From an uncultured Eubacteriales bacterium (GTDB lineage Bacteria > Bacillota > Clostridia > Oscillospirales > Acutalibacteraceae): 64,000 nucleotides of DNA. Below are positions 45,032 to 52,959 of this stretch, one piece after another. A program made the position numbers and the translations under genes. Position 1 is the stretch's first letter, and the number at the start of each line of letters is the position of its first letter. The notes beneath the pieces were generated by a model, which saw nothing but the letters and a program-made list of their open reading frames with translations, searched no databases and was not told where the DNA came from. Location of the stretch: positions 62,001 through 126,000 of the forward strand of contig CAKSFA010000002.1 of the NCBI GenBank assembly GCA_934454125.1, read 5' to 3'.

Positions 45032-46042
45032 TTGGAAAACAAGGAAGGGCGCGCGCAACCGCCAAAAATTTCAGTTCTCATGCCGGTTTATAATGTTGCA
45101 AAATTTTTGCCAAAATGCCTGCAAACCATTATGGATCAAACCTTCCGCGATTTCCGTCTCATCGCTGTCAACGACGGTTCCACCGACGATTGCCTTCAAA
45201 TTCTGCGCGATTTTGCCCGGCGCTATCCCAATATCACAGTCATCGACCAACCCAACGCCGGCATGTCCATGGCACGCAATGCCGCCCTTGCATTGGCCGA
45301 CAGTCCCTATGTTTGCTTTGTCGACAGTGATGACTACTTGGCTCCCACCTTCCTGCAAGAGCTGTACCAGGCCATCACCATTCACCAGGCAGACATCGCC
45401 TGCTGCTACTACTACTATCACTTTGTCGAGTCAGACATTCTCTACAAATACCCCTTCCGCACTGCCGGCGTTTTCTCAAAAGAAGAAGCCCTCAAAAAGC
45501 TGCTCAAAGACGTGCAGATCCAAAGCCTTGCCTGGAACAAAATCTACAAGCGCTCTTTGTTTACCGAAAACGCCATCACCTTTCCCTCCATGGCGTTTGA
45601 AGATATGGCCATCGCCCACAAGCTCTTCTCCCAGGCAGAAAAGGTCGTTGTAATCAACCGCGCATTGTATTATTACAACCAGCAAAACGCCAGCACGCTG
45701 GCCACCATCAACGCCAAAAAAATCAACGATTTCATTCTGGCCACAGCCATGGTGCGCGCTTCACTCGACCAGTCTGGCGTTTATGAAAAATACAAAAAAG
45801 CTTACCGCTCTCTGACCAAAAAAACCGGCTGGTGCTGCTTGTACTACGCCATCAAAATGCACCGCAAAAACAAGTCCATGGGCGGCGTATGGTCAAATAT
45901 GAAAAAAATCCGCAGCGCGCTGTCCTTCTGCGCCAGCAAATCGTTCGACTGCAACACCTATGTCTACGATCTCCCCGGCGTACTCAGCCCGCATGAATTC
46001 GATAAAAAACCCAGAATTTCAAAACCAAAAAAAGAAGACTGA
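45032..46042 (+). CDS. Family 2 glycosyltransferase
   Basis: A 336-residue GT2 enzyme with KISVLMPVYNVAKFLPKCL, VNDGSTDDCLQIL and CFVDSDDYLAPTF (metal site), then SLAWNKIYKRSLF. It resembles the EPS-cluster enzymes at 3-5 kb but stands alone between vanW and nadE with its own promoter. TTG at 45032 is chosen because AAAGGAGAGG precedes it; the frame is open to 44978 across the promoter. The C-terminus is basic (KKPRISKPKKED). Acceptor unknown; a teichoic-acid or surface-glycan role is plausible. Confidence 0.86.
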   Translation: MENKEGRAQPPKISVLMPVYNVAKFLPKCLQTIMDQTFRDFRLIAVNDGSTDDCLQILRDFARRYPNITVIDQPNAGMSMARNAALALADSPYVCFVDSDDYLAPTFLQELYQAITIHQADIACCYYYYHFVESDILYKYPFRTAGVFSKEEALKKLLKDVQIQSLAWNKIYKRSLFTENAITFPSMAFEDMAIAHKLFSQAEKVVVINRALYYYNQQNASTLATINAKKINDFILATAMVRASLDQSGVYEKYKKAYRSLTKKTGWCCLYYAIKMHRKNKSMGGVWSNMKKIRSALSFCASKSFDCNTYVYDLPGVLSPHEFDKKPRISKPKKED

Positions 46043-46110
46043 TTATTCCACCCAAAAGCCAACCGCGCCGCAAGGCAGTTGGCTTTTATCGTCAAAAAAG
46101 GAGGTTCCCC

Positions 46111-48015
46111 ATGCAAGACGGTTTCTTTCGTGCCGCAGCCGCCGTACCGCAGATGCAACCGGCCAACTGCCAGCACAACGCCCAACAGATCATTTCCCTT
46201 GCAAAGCAGGCAATCCAGCAAAACATCAGCGCTCTTGTCTTCCCTGAGCTTTGCCTTACCGGCTGCACTTGCGGCAGCCTGTTTTTGCAACAACCGCTGC
46301 TGTTTGCTGCACAGCAGTCACTGCAAACCGTTCTCTCCGCCCTGCATGGCACAAACCTGCTCTATGTCATCGGTTTACCCGTCTCGCTTTCCTCAAACGT
46401 ATATAACTGCGCCGCCGTCTGCTTGGGCAGCAAAATTCTCGGCATCGTGCCCAAAACACACTGCTCCAACCGCCATGCCTCCCTCGAAACCCTCTATTTC
46501 TCTCCGGCTCCTTCCGCCCAAACCATCACACTGTGCGAACAAACCGTTCTATTCGGCACCGACCTCCTCTTTGCCTGCTCCAATCTGCCCCACCTTTCCT
46601 TCGGCGTCGAGATCGGCACCGACGCAAACGCAATCACACCGCCCGCCCACCACTTCATACAAGCCGGCGCAACCCTCATTCTGCATCCCTGCGCCTACGC
46701 CGATTCCGTCATAGCAACCGCGCAAAACTGCTCCCCGGCACAAACACAGTCCGCCCTCCTGCTGTGCGCTTATGTTTCCGCCAATGCCGGTGCTGGCGAA
46801 TCCACCACAGACGCCGTCTTTTCCGGTCAAACTTACCTAGCCGAAAACGGTGTATTGCTGGCGCAAAGCACACCGTTCTCCACCGGCCTTACCTCCGCTG
46901 ACTTTGACCTCACTCTGCTCCTTCAGGAGCGCCGCCTGAACGGCCGCCACACTCACCCAGATGCCGCGCTACGCACGGTTTCCTTTGCCCTGCCGGTCAA
47001 ATCCTTACAGCTCAACCGTCCTGTCACACGCAACCCCTTCTTGCCGCCCCACACCGCAGATCTTCCCGAATACTGCGAAACCATCTTAAATATCCAGGCA
47101 CAGGGACTCAAAACTCGTTTGCAGCACATCGGTAGCAAAAACGTTGTAGTCGGTGTCTCCGGCGGGCTTGATTCCGCCCTTGCGCTGCTGGTCTGCGCAC
47201 GCGCTTTCTCTCTGCTGCAATATGATCCCTCCGGCATCACTGCCGTTTCCATGCCCTGTTTTGGCACCACCGAACGCACACGCCAAAATGCCAACACTCT
47301 AGCTCAAGCGTTGGGCTGCACATTCCGCGAGATTGACCTCTCCGCTGCCGTCCACCAACATTTTCAAGACATCTCCCATCCCGTCTCCGAGCACAACATC
47401 GTCTTTGAAAATGCCCAGGCACGTCAGCGCACACAAGTCCTGATGAACATCGCCAACCAAACCGGCGGTCTCGTTGTCGGCACCGGTGATCTCTCCGAAT
47501 CTGCACTGGGCTGGGCCACCTACGGCGGCGACCATCTCTCTATGTACAACGTCAACGCCAGCGTACCAAAAACGGTCTGCCGCTGTCTGGTTGCGCACTG
47601 TGCGGGTACCAGCACCCCCACGCTGGCCAATTTGTTGCAAGATATTCTACAAACTCCCGTCAGCCCAGAGCTGCTCCCGCCCCAGCAAGGCGACATCTCC
47701 CAAAAAACCGAAGCCCTCATCGGTCCCTACGACCTCCACGACTTTGTGTTGTATTACACCCTGCGCTACGGCTTTGCTCCGCATAAAATCTTCCGCCTTG
47801 CCCATCTGGCCTTCAATACAACGTATGACAACGCCACCATCAAACACTGGATGACCGTGTTCTATCAGCGCTTCTTCGCTCAACAGTTCAAGCGCTCCTG
47901 TCTGCCAGACGGCCCTGCCATCAGCACACTATCCCTCTCTCCTCGCACCAACTGGCACATGCCCAGCGACGCTTCACCAGAAAATTGGCTTGCAGATTTA
48001 AACACAATTTCTTAA
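46111..48015 (+). CDS. nadE: Glutamine-dependent NAD+ synthetase
   Basis: A 634-residue two-domain enzyme amidating nicotinate adenine dinucleotide to NAD. The N-terminal nitrilase-type glutaminase has Glu in LVFPELCLTGCT, Lys in VPKTHCSN and Cys in LILHPCAYADS; the C-terminal synthetase has VVGVSGGLDSALALLV (ATP PP-loop) and GTGDLSESALGWATYGGDH. Length is typical of the long form. ATG at 46111 has AAAGGAGG upstream. Monocistronic, closed by a strong hairpin. Confidence 0.97.
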   Translation: MQDGFFRAAAAVPQMQPANCQHNAQQIISLAKQAIQQNISALVFPELCLTGCTCGSLFLQQPLLFAAQQSLQTVLSALHGTNLLYVIGLPVSLSSNVYNCAAVCLGSKILGIVPKTHCSNRHASLETLYFSPAPSAQTITLCEQTVLFGTDLLFACSNLPHLSFGVEIGTDANAITPPAHHFIQAGATLILHPCAYADSVIATAQNCSPAQTQSALLLCAYVSANAGAGESTTDAVFSGQTYLAENGVLLAQSTPFSTGLTSADFDLTLLLQERRLNGRHTHPDAALRTVSFALPVKSLQLNRPVTRNPFLPPHTADLPEYCETILNIQAQGLKTRLQHIGSKNVVVGVSGGLDSALALLVCARAFSLLQYDPSGITAVSMPCFGTTERTRQNANTLAQALGCTFREIDLSAAVHQHFQDISHPVSEHNIVFENAQARQRTQVLMNIANQTGGLVVGTGDLSESALGWATYGGDHLSMYNVNASVPKTVCRCLVAHCAGTSTPTLANLLQDILQTPVSPELLPPQQGDISQKTEALIGPYDLHDFVLYYTLRYGFAPHKIFRLAHLAFNTTYDNATIKHWMTVFYQRFFAQQFKRSCLPDGPAISTLSLSPRTNWHMPSDASPENWLADLNTIS

Positions 48016-48022
48016 CGCAAAC

Positions 48023-48051
48023 AAAAAAGCGCCTGATCAGGCGCTTTTTTT
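48023..48051. terminator. Terminator after nadE
   Basis: AAAAAAGCGCCTGATCAGGCGC-type palindrome: 6 A, GCGCCTG, AT, CAGGCGC, 6 T. Confidence 0.92.
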
Positions 48052-48057
48052 GCATCA

Positions 48058-48086
48058 TAAAAACCTGCCCAAAAACGGGGCAGGTC
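48058..48086 (-). terminator. Terminator of citrate synthase
   Basis: ACCTGCCC/GGGCAGGT stem and T-run on the minus strand, next to the stop at 48090. Confidence 0.82.
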
Positions 48087-48089
48087 TAT

Positions 48090-49454
48090 TTATGCTCTGT
48101 CATTCAAGTTGATATAAGGTCGCCGCTGCGCAATACTGCGATACGCCGGCCTAATGATCTTACTATTATTCAGCAACTCCTCAATGCGGTGCGCACTCCA
48201 TCCGGCAATCCGTGCAATCGCAAACAACGGCGTATACAACTCTGCCGGCAAATCCAGCATGCTATAAATAAAACCGCTGTAAAAATCAACATTGGCGCTC
48301 ACACCCTTGTAGATTTTCCGCTCCTGCGCAATCACTTCCGGAGCCAACCGCTCCACCATGCTGTAAAGCGCATACTCTTCTTGCCGCCCCTTTTCTTCCG
48401 AAAGCCCCTGCACAAACTGTCCCAACAGCTTTGCACGCGGGTCAGAGAGCGAATACACCGCATGCCCCACACCATAAATCAACCCGCTTTTGTCAAAACC
48501 CTCCTTGCGCAACAGCGAAACCAAATATGCCCGCACCTGGTCTTCACTCGTCCAGTCGCGCACCGTCTGCTTCATGTCCTCAAACATCTGCGTCACCTTG
48601 ATGTTCGCCCCTCCATGCTTTGGCCCTTTCAAAGAGCCAAGCGCCGCTGCAATCGCAGAATACGTGTCCGTTCCCGAAGAAGACACCACATGCGTAGTAA
48701 ACGTCGAGTTATTTCCCCCGCCGTGCTCTGCATGCAACACAAGCGCCAAATCCAGCAGCCGCGCTTCCATCTGGGTATAGCTGCTGTCCGGCCGCAGCAA
48801 ATGCAAAAGATTCTCCGCCGTTGAAAGCTCCGGCTGCGGCGCATGAATAATCAGGCTCTGCTCATCATGATAATGCCGGTAGCAATGGTAGCCATAAACC
48901 GCCAAAACCGGCAGCAGTGCAATCAACTGCATGCACTGCGCCAACACATTTGGTATCGAGGTGTCGCTTGGCATCTCATCATATGCATACAACGTCAGCA
49001 CACTTCTTGCCAAAGCATTCATCATGTCTGGGCTGGGCGCCTTCATAATAATATCCCGCACAAATGTAGTCGGCAGCGTGCGGTAATTGGCCAAAAGCCG
49101 CTCAAAATCGGCCAACTGAGTTTTATCCGGCAAATCGCCAAACAACAGCAGATACACCGTCTCCTCAAACCCAAACCGTTCCTGTGCTGTAAAACCAGCC
49201 ACCAAATCGGCAACGTCAAACCCACGGTAAAACAACCGCCCTTCACACGGCACACGCTCACCGTCAATCTCCTCGTCGGCACACACTTCCGAAATTTCCG
49301 TCAGTCCTGCCAACACGCCCCTGCCGTTAATGTCCCGCAGTCCACGTTTTACCTCATATTTTCCAAACAAAGCCGGGTCAATGCCGCCACGCTGTGTGCA
49401 CAGCTTAGCCAGCGCTATAATCTCCGGCGTAACCTCCGAATATCTTTGATTCAT
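48090..49454 (-). CDS. gltA: Citrate synthase
   Basis: A 454-residue enzyme condensing oxaloacetate and acetyl-CoA. LVLHAEHGGGNNSTFT contains the first catalytic His, IYGVGHAVYSLSDPRA the second His and the catalytic Asp region. The approximately 50-residue N-terminal extension before VLAGLTEISEV is a feature of the long clostridial-type citrate synthases. GGGGAGG precedes the ATG at 49454. It likely feeds 2-oxoglutarate and glutamate synthesis; no aconitase or IDH is nearby. Confidence 0.95.
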   Translation of the reverse strand: MNQRYSEVTPEIIALAKLCTQRGGIDPALFGKYEVKRGLRDINGRGVLAGLTEISEVCADEEIDGERVPCEGRLFYRGFDVADLVAGFTAQERFGFEETVYLLLFGDLPDKTQLADFERLLANYRTLPTTFVRDIIMKAPSPDMMNALARSVLTLYAYDEMPSDTSIPNVLAQCMQLIALLPVLAVYGYHCYRHYHDEQSLIIHAPQPELSTAENLLHLLRPDSSYTQMEARLLDLALVLHAEHGGGNNSTFTTHVVSSSGTDTYSAIAAALGSLKGPKHGGANIKVTQMFEDMKQTVRDWTSEDQVRAYLVSLLRKEGFDKSGLIYGVGHAVYSLSDPRAKLLGQFVQGLSEEKGRQEEYALYSMVERLAPEVIAQERKIYKGVSANVDFYSGFIYSMLDLPAELYTPLFAIARIAGWSAHRIEELLNNSKIIRPAYRSIAQRRPYINLNDRA

Positions 49455-49583
49455 CCGATCCTCCCCTTCTGTAAATAAAAAATCGTATTGTCTCGGTATC
49501 CATTCCCCCGCTTCTCATCTCAAATTTATTTTATTTCAAACAGAGTCATTCCTCTGTCTCTCTTTTACATCTCAACGATTTTC

Positions 49584-49612
49584 ATTATACCATAAAAAAC
49601 TACGCTTCACAA
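49584..49612 (-). promoter_or_regulatory. Promoter of citrate synthase
   Basis: TTGTGA (49607-49612), 17-bp spacer, TATAAT (49584-49589). Confidence 0.78.
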
Positions 49613-49836
49613 GCCATAAATTTGTTAATTATTTATAAAAACTGCTCTCTCCCCCCTCAAAACCTATGCAAAACCACACCAGCTTCACGCCTCAACCCAG
49701 CACAAAAATCTCCCACCATCAAACTACAACCACAATCACAGCGCCATTCCCATATCACCCGCTCCGCCACCACACAATTCTTATACACCTTCTTCAATCT
49801 CCCTCAAATCCATTCCACATCATCCAACCACAAAAC
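49613..49836. other. Gene-free, C-rich and G-poor stretch
   Basis: Between the citrate synthase promoter and the hairpin behind the GG-peptide genes. About 14 G in 240 bases of plus strand with very many C. No convincing start site or family motif on either strand. Confidence 0.4.
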
Positions 49837-49875
49837 GATGCTCCTTTTGCACCAACACAGCACAAAAGGAGCATC
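49837..49875 (-). terminator. Hairpin behind the GG-peptide operon
   Basis: Perfect 13-bp stem, GATGCTCCTTTTG with CAAAAGGAGCATC, 13-base loop. On minus it is followed by GTTTTG, a weak T-tract. Confidence 0.65.
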
Positions 49876-49928
49876 CTCATAACCAGCTCACACCATTTTT
49901 TCAAATCTCCCTCCTTCTCACGCCCTGC

Positions 49929-50069
49929 TTACTTTTTTCCTGCCTGATCAATCCCAATCCCAACTGCAAGCCCACTTAATACTGTCGCCGCATATACCAA
50001 TAGCAAAACCAATTCTCCTCCCGCCGTTTTGCTCATCTGTTTTTCTGTCAATGCATAAAATCGTTTCAC
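49929..50069 (-). CDS. Double-glycine-leader small peptide (third of three), bacteriocin-like precursor
   Basis: A 46-residue product. Using the second of two tandem GTG codons (50069), the leader MKRFYALTEKQMSKTAGG is exactly 18 residues, the same length as in the two upstream genes, and ends in Gly-Gly. GGGGG lies 9 bases upstream. The mature part (28 residues) is hydrophobic with small residues (LSGLAVGIGID) and ends QAGKK. The pattern Q-M-x4-GG and the GG cut site are those of class II bacteriocin or peptide-pheromone precursors processed by C39-peptidase ABC transporters. No such transporter is in the window. Gap to the upstream gene is 16 bp. Confidence 0.72.
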   Translation of the reverse strand: MKRFYALTEKQMSKTAGGELVLLLVYAATVLSGLAVGIGIDQAGKK

Positions 50070-50085
50070 CACACTGCACCCCCAA

Positions 50086-50238
50086 TCACTTCTGCGCCTT
50101 GTCCAAGGCCGCAGAAATTTTACTTCCAAACCCAACTGCAGATAAAAACGCCAAACAAAATCCAATTACCATCGCAATCGCAATTCCGCCGGAAATTCCA
50201 CTCATCTGCTGTTCCCGCAATGCAAAAAATGTTTTCAT
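50086..50238 (-). CDS. Double-glycine-leader small peptide (second of three), bacteriocin-like precursor
   Basis: A 50-residue product with leader MKTFFALREQQMSGISGG (18 residues, closest of the three to the classic LxxxEL-x-x-I-x-GG leader). The mature 32 residues are hydrophobic (IAIAMVIGFCLAFLSAVGFG), contain a GxG and a short amphipathic tail SKISAALDKAQK. AAGGAGAG precedes the ATG at 50238 at good spacing, which is the best evidence that this short frame is a real gene. One Cys is present; a disulfide within one peptide is impossible. Function inferred only. Confidence 0.8.
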   Translation of the reverse strand: MKTFFALREQQMSGISGGIAIAMVIGFCLAFLSAVGFGSKISAALDKAQK

Positions 50239-50250
50239 ATTCAACTCTCC

Positions 50251-50397
50251 TTATTTGTTGTTTTTCACTGCTCCGGCAACAATCCCGCCAAAGCTTGCCC
50301 CTGCAAAAAAGCAAGAAACCGTCGTCATCACAATCGCCAACAGCCCTCCGCTCACTCGTTCCATCTGCCATTGCGTCATCCGATTCCAAGTTCGCAT
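50251..50397 (-). CDS. Double-glycine-leader small peptide (first of three), bacteriocin-like precursor
   Basis: A 48-residue product with an 18-residue leader ending QMERVSGG, then a hydrophobic 30-residue mature part (LLAIVMTTVSCFF, AGASFGGIVAGAVKNNK). FGGIVAG gives GxxxG-like spacing as used by two-peptide bacteriocins to pair helices. ATG at 50397 follows AGGAGGAGAG, a very strong site. It is the promoter-proximal gene of the trio; 12 bp separate it from the second gene. Leader length, Q-M and GG positions are shared by all three, so they are paralogues. Confidence 0.8.
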   Translation of the reverse strand: MRTWNRMTQWQMERVSGGLLAIVMTTVSCFFAGASFGGIVAGAVKNNK

Positions 50398-50418
50398 ACC
50401 TCTCTCCTCCTTCCTGTC

Positions 50419-50437
50419 AGCATACCCAAAGCATACC
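50419..50437. repeat. Direct repeat upstream of the GG-peptide genes
   Basis: AGCATACC occurs at 50419-50426 and 50430-50437, period 11 bp (one helical turn), with AGCATGGG-like sequence on the minus strand nearby. It lies between a possible promoter and the first peptide gene; phased direct repeats like this are used by LytTR-type regulators, but that is only an analogy. Confidence 0.4.
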
Positions 50438-50465
50438 GTGCCCATGCTAAATCCTCATTAAATTC

Positions 50466-50493
50466 ATTTTAAAACTTCCCAAAATTTTCCCAA
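50466..50493 (-). promoter_or_regulatory. Possible promoter of the GG-peptide operon
   Basis: TTGGGA (50488-50493), 16-bp spacer, TAAAAT (50466-50471) on the minus strand. Weak match. Confidence 0.35.
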
Positions 50494-50494
50494 T

Positions 50495-50524
50495 CAAAAA
50501 AAGCCTGCCCAATCCTGGCAAGCT
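50495..50524 (-). terminator. Terminator of the lexA-mtnN unit
   Basis: On minus AGCTTGCC and GGCAGGCT arms (one G-U), 7-base loop, then TTTTTT. It separates mtnN from the GG-peptide genes. Confidence 0.85.
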
Positions 50525-50565
50525 CATTATAAAATACCTTTCAAAATACCCTCAATGCATCACAA

Positions 50566-51282
50566 TCACGCATCCATTTTTGCATAAAGTTTTTCCAATT
50601 CCGGCAACACCCCACACAGCAACTCCACCGATTTTCGAGCCGCAAACGGTGCAAATTCACCATATGCAGCATGCGCCTCCTCGTCAGCATTGTCCGAAAT
50701 CGCCCGCACTACCGCACAGTCAATCTGATTCAAAAAGCAAACCTGCGCAATGCTGCCGCCTTCCATCTCACATGCAATAGCGCCAAATTCTGTTGCAATG
50801 CGTTGCAACTCCAGTTTCCCGCAAACAAACTGGTCTCCGGTCGCCACAATCCCAGTGTGTACTGCACCGTCATATGTCCGCTCCGCCTGCGCCCGCAGAA
50901 CCCCCAAAAGCGCCGGTGCCACGGGCAACTCCACCTGTCCCACACCAGAAAGATAGCCCTTGGCATCGCCCACCGCAGTGGTGTCCACATCATGCTGCAC
51001 CAGTCCCGTAGCCAAAACAACGTCACCCACAGCAATCCCGCGACTAATGCCGCCGGCTACACCCGTGTTCACAATTACCCATGGCCGATCCCGCAGTGCC
51101 ATAATCTGCGCACACATGGCCGCATTCACCTTGCCTACGCCGCTGCAGGCCACCACACATGCCACGCCCGCAATCTCCCCGCGATAAAACGGTATCCCCG
51201 CCACAATCTCCTCCTGCGCATGCTGCATGCATGCCTTCAGTCCGTCCACTTCCATCGGCATCGCACCAATCAATCCAATCAT
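50566..51282 (-). CDS. mtnN: 5'-methylthioadenosine/S-adenosylhomocysteine nucleosidase
   Basis: A 238-residue enzyme that removes adenine from MTA and SAH, recycling methionine and preventing inhibition of methyltransferases. MIGLIGAMPMEVDGLK, VVACSGVGKVNAAM, VNTGVAGGISRG and ACEMEGGSIAQV are family blocks; RAISDNADEEAH holds the catalytic Asp. GGAGG precedes the ATG. It follows lexA by 21 bp and probably shares its promoter. Confidence 0.96.
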   Translation of the reverse strand: MIGLIGAMPMEVDGLKACMQHAQEEIVAGIPFYRGEIAGVACVVACSGVGKVNAAMCAQIMALRDRPWVIVNTGVAGGISRGIAVGDVVLATGLVQHDVDTTAVGDAKGYLSGVGQVELPVAPALLGVLRAQAERTYDGAVHTGIVATGDQFVCGKLELQRIATEFGAIACEMEGGSIAQVCFLNQIDCAVVRAISDNADEEAHAAYGEFAPFAARKSVELLCGVLPELEKLYAKMDA

Positions 51283-51303
51283 ATCTCAAGCCTCCACGTC
51301 TCG

Positions 51304-51891
51304 TTAATAATACCGCACCACCGAGATCACCCGACCCAAAATCAGCACCTCTTTTGCAAAAATCGGCTCAAAAGCATCGTTTTCAGGCTGTAACCGCACG
51401 CCATCCGCTTCGCGATACAGCCGCTTCACAGTCGCTTCATCTTCCAATAATGCCACCACAATTTCTCCGTTGTGCGCTGTCGGCGTCCGCTCCACTACCA
51501 CATAATCACCATCCAAAATGCCGGCATCTTTCATGCTTTCTCCCTGCACAGTCAATGCAAACACCTCTCTGCCACGCAACTGACCTGCCGCCACAGGCAA
51601 ATATCCCTGTATCTCCTCCACCGCCAAAATCGGTATTCCCGCCGTTACACGGCCCAAAATCGGCACCTGCGCAGTCTGCTCACACCCTTCAATGTGAATC
51701 GCACGATTCAGCCCCGCATCACGCGAGATATATCCCGCCTCCTCCAGCGCTTTCAAATGCGCATGCACCGAAGAGGTCGATTTCAATCCCATCGCAGCAC
51801 AAATCTCCCGCACAGAAGGCGGCACACCATACTGCGAACGATCCTTTAAATAGTCATAGATTTTCTGCCGATTTTTGGTTAGCGGCTTCAT
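51304..51891 (-). CDS. lexA: SOS repressor LexA
   Basis: A 195-residue repressor/self-cleaving protease. The winged HTH is at the N-terminus (VPPSVREICAAMGLKSTSSVHAHLKALE region). The cleavage site Ala-Gly is in RVTAGIPIL; the catalytic Ser is in VQGESMKDAGI and Lys in DEATVKRLYRE. AAGGGAG precedes the ATG at 51891. Its own operator overlaps the promoter. Cotranscription with mtnN is likely, so mtnN may be mildly SOS responsive. Confidence 0.97.
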   Translation of the reverse strand: MKPLTKNRQKIYDYLKDRSQYGVPPSVREICAAMGLKSTSSVHAHLKALEEAGYISRDAGLNRAIHIEGCEQTAQVPILGRVTAGIPILAVEEIQGYLPVAAGQLRGREVFALTVQGESMKDAGILDGDYVVVERTPTAHNGEIVVALLEDEATVKRLYREADGVRLQPENDAFEPIFAKEVLILGRVISVVRYY

Positions 51892-51924
51892 TACTTCGCA
51901 CTCCCTTAATCTGTTAATGTTTTT

Positions 51925-51953
51925 ATTTTACCATATCTGCCATCAAAAAACAA
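51925..51953 (-). promoter_or_regulatory. lexA promoter
   Basis: On minus TTGTTT (51948-51953), 17-bp spacer, TAAAAT (51925-51930). The -35 overlaps the LexA box. Confidence 0.7.
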
Positions 51954-51964
51954 ACATTTGTTTG
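51951..51964. promoter_or_regulatory. LexA operator (SOS box)
   Basis: CAAACATTTGTTTG fits the Gram-positive pattern CGAAC-N4-GTTCG with G-to-A and C-to-T changes that keep the dyad. It covers the edge of the lexA -35, as expected for autoregulation. Confidence 0.75.
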
Positions 51965-52043
51965 CTAATTTTTCGTTATTTACAAAAATACTGCACTCTG
52001 TTCACACAGTCGTAACAATCTCCAAAAAAATTTGCGCTATGAT

Positions 52044-52160
52044 AAACGTGTACAAAAGAACACACTCCGTTCTTTCTGTACGATTTCTACACTCCTCAAC
52101 CAAATTAAACCTTCTAATCAAGCCAAAGCCGCACCTGCCACGGGTGCGGCTTGTATTTTT
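52044..52160 (+). ncRNA. Candidate small RNA between lexA and a small membrane protein
   Basis: TATGAT at 52038-52043 could be a -10. Starting seven bases later is a 12-bp hairpin (GTACA-AAAGAAC paired with GTTCTTT-C-TGTAC, 52050-52081), then an unstructured pyrimidine-rich stretch and a strong terminator at 52126-52160. No open frame fits. A hairpin-linker-terminator layout is typical of a regulatory RNA, but no clear -35 exists. Confidence 0.35.
52126..52160 (+). terminator. Plus-strand terminator with no gene in front of it
   Basis: AAGCCGCACC/GGTGCGGCTT stem followed by GTATTTTT. Its T-tract is on plus although the nearest coding genes are both on minus. Confidence 0.8.
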
Positions 52161-52310
52161 ACAGCCTACAAACGGTTTATTTACAAATAAACACAAATCT
52201 ATTCATATCTACGTCACAATCATCTTCTAAGATAAAACCATGGTTTCGGGCAGCCCGCAACTGTCCGAACTATCTCCCATTCTTCTCAATTCAAAATACA
52301 AAGCAAACGG

Positions 52311-52346
52311 AAAAAGCGTCGAAACCACCCTTTCGGCGCTTTTTTC
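52311..52346. terminator. Bidirectional terminator
   Basis: AAAAGCGTCGAAA paired with TTTCGGCGCTTTT, T-runs on both strands; ends the small membrane protein gene. Confidence 0.85.
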
Positions 52347-52351
52347 TGTTG

Positions 52352-52519
52352 TTACGGTTCTTCCTCATCCTGTTCACTGCGATATTGCTGCGCCTGCCGG
52401 TAATGCTCTCGATACACGGTGTCTCCGTCTCGTTTCTCTCTTCGCGCCGCCCCCCGCACAGCCACTGCCGCCGCACACAACAAAATCACCAAGATCACGC
52501 AGCCAATCAAAATACTCAT
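52352..52519 (-). CDS. Small single-span membrane protein, unknown
   Basis: A 55-residue frame starting at ATG 52519 with GAGGTG seven bases upstream. Residues 3-24 form a membrane helix (ILIGCVILVILLCAAAVAV), followed by a charged, Arg/Gln/Glu-rich cytoplasmic tail ending DEEEP. A strong terminator directly follows the stop, which supports a real gene. The frame is open upstream to 52714 through the tRNA terminators, which cannot be coding. No family recognised. Confidence 0.55.
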   Translation of the reverse strand: MSILIGCVILVILLCAAAVAVRGAARREKRDGDTVYREHYRQAQQYRSEQDEEEP

Positions 52520-52680
52520 CCTGCTCACCTCAGTTTTATCATAACCGCAATCCCTGCAAAATAATCTTGCGTATTTTTGCAAAAAAACAAGCACTACGGC
52601 AAGTAAAATCATCACCAACCATAGCGCATAAAAAACGAAACAATCGGTGCCCAGCTTAGTCGTGCGCACTGATTGTTTAT

Positions 52681-52816
52681 AAAAACAAAAAGTTTGGACA
52701 CGATATGCATCCAAACTCAGTTTAGTGAAAAGAAGCTACAAAACAGATGCTCGTTTGGGCGCGAGTTCCCATTTACTGTAAAAACAAAAAGTTTGGACGC
52801 GATGTGCATCCAAACT
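52681..52816 (-). terminator. Two tandem near-identical terminators after tRNA-Arg
   Basis: Hairpins at 52691-52717 and 52790-52816, each 11-bp stem, 5-base loop (GATAT or GATGT on plus), 11-bp stem, followed on minus by TTTTGTTTTTA. They are 99 bp apart and belong to the same family as the pair at 53104 and 53199. Confidence 0.85.
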
Positions 52817-52824
52817 CAGTTTGG

Positions 52825-52901
52825 TGGCGTGCCTGAAGGGATTCGAACCCCTGACCTTTTGATTCGTAGTCAAACACTCTATCCAGCTGAGCTACAGGCA
52901 C
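52825..52901 (-). tRNA. tRNA-Arg (anticodon ACG)
   Basis: Acceptor GTGCCTG/CAGGCAC, D-loop AGCTCAGCTGGATAGAG, anticodon loop CTACGAA, T-arm GGTTCGAATCC. CCA is encoded (discriminator G). Confidence 0.97.
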
Positions 52902-52930
52902 AAATACTCGCTCTCATCAAGCGCTCCACT

Positions 52931-52959
52931 ATCATAGCACAACCCCAACAAAAATGCAA
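52931..52959 (-). promoter_or_regulatory. Promoter of tRNA-Arg
   Basis: TTGCAT (52954-52959), 17-bp spacer, TATGAT (52931-52936), about 30 bp upstream of the tRNA. Confidence 0.72.

Noticed and set aside
49622..49947. Overlapping plus-strand frames of 86-93 codons before the GG-peptide genes
   Set aside because: Pro/His/Thr/Ser-rich products reflect the C- and A-rich composition only; no start signal.
50251..50445. Longer start for the first GG peptide
   Set aside because: An upstream start at 50445 would add residues before the 18-residue leader and lacks a ribosome site; ATG 50397 has AGGAGG.
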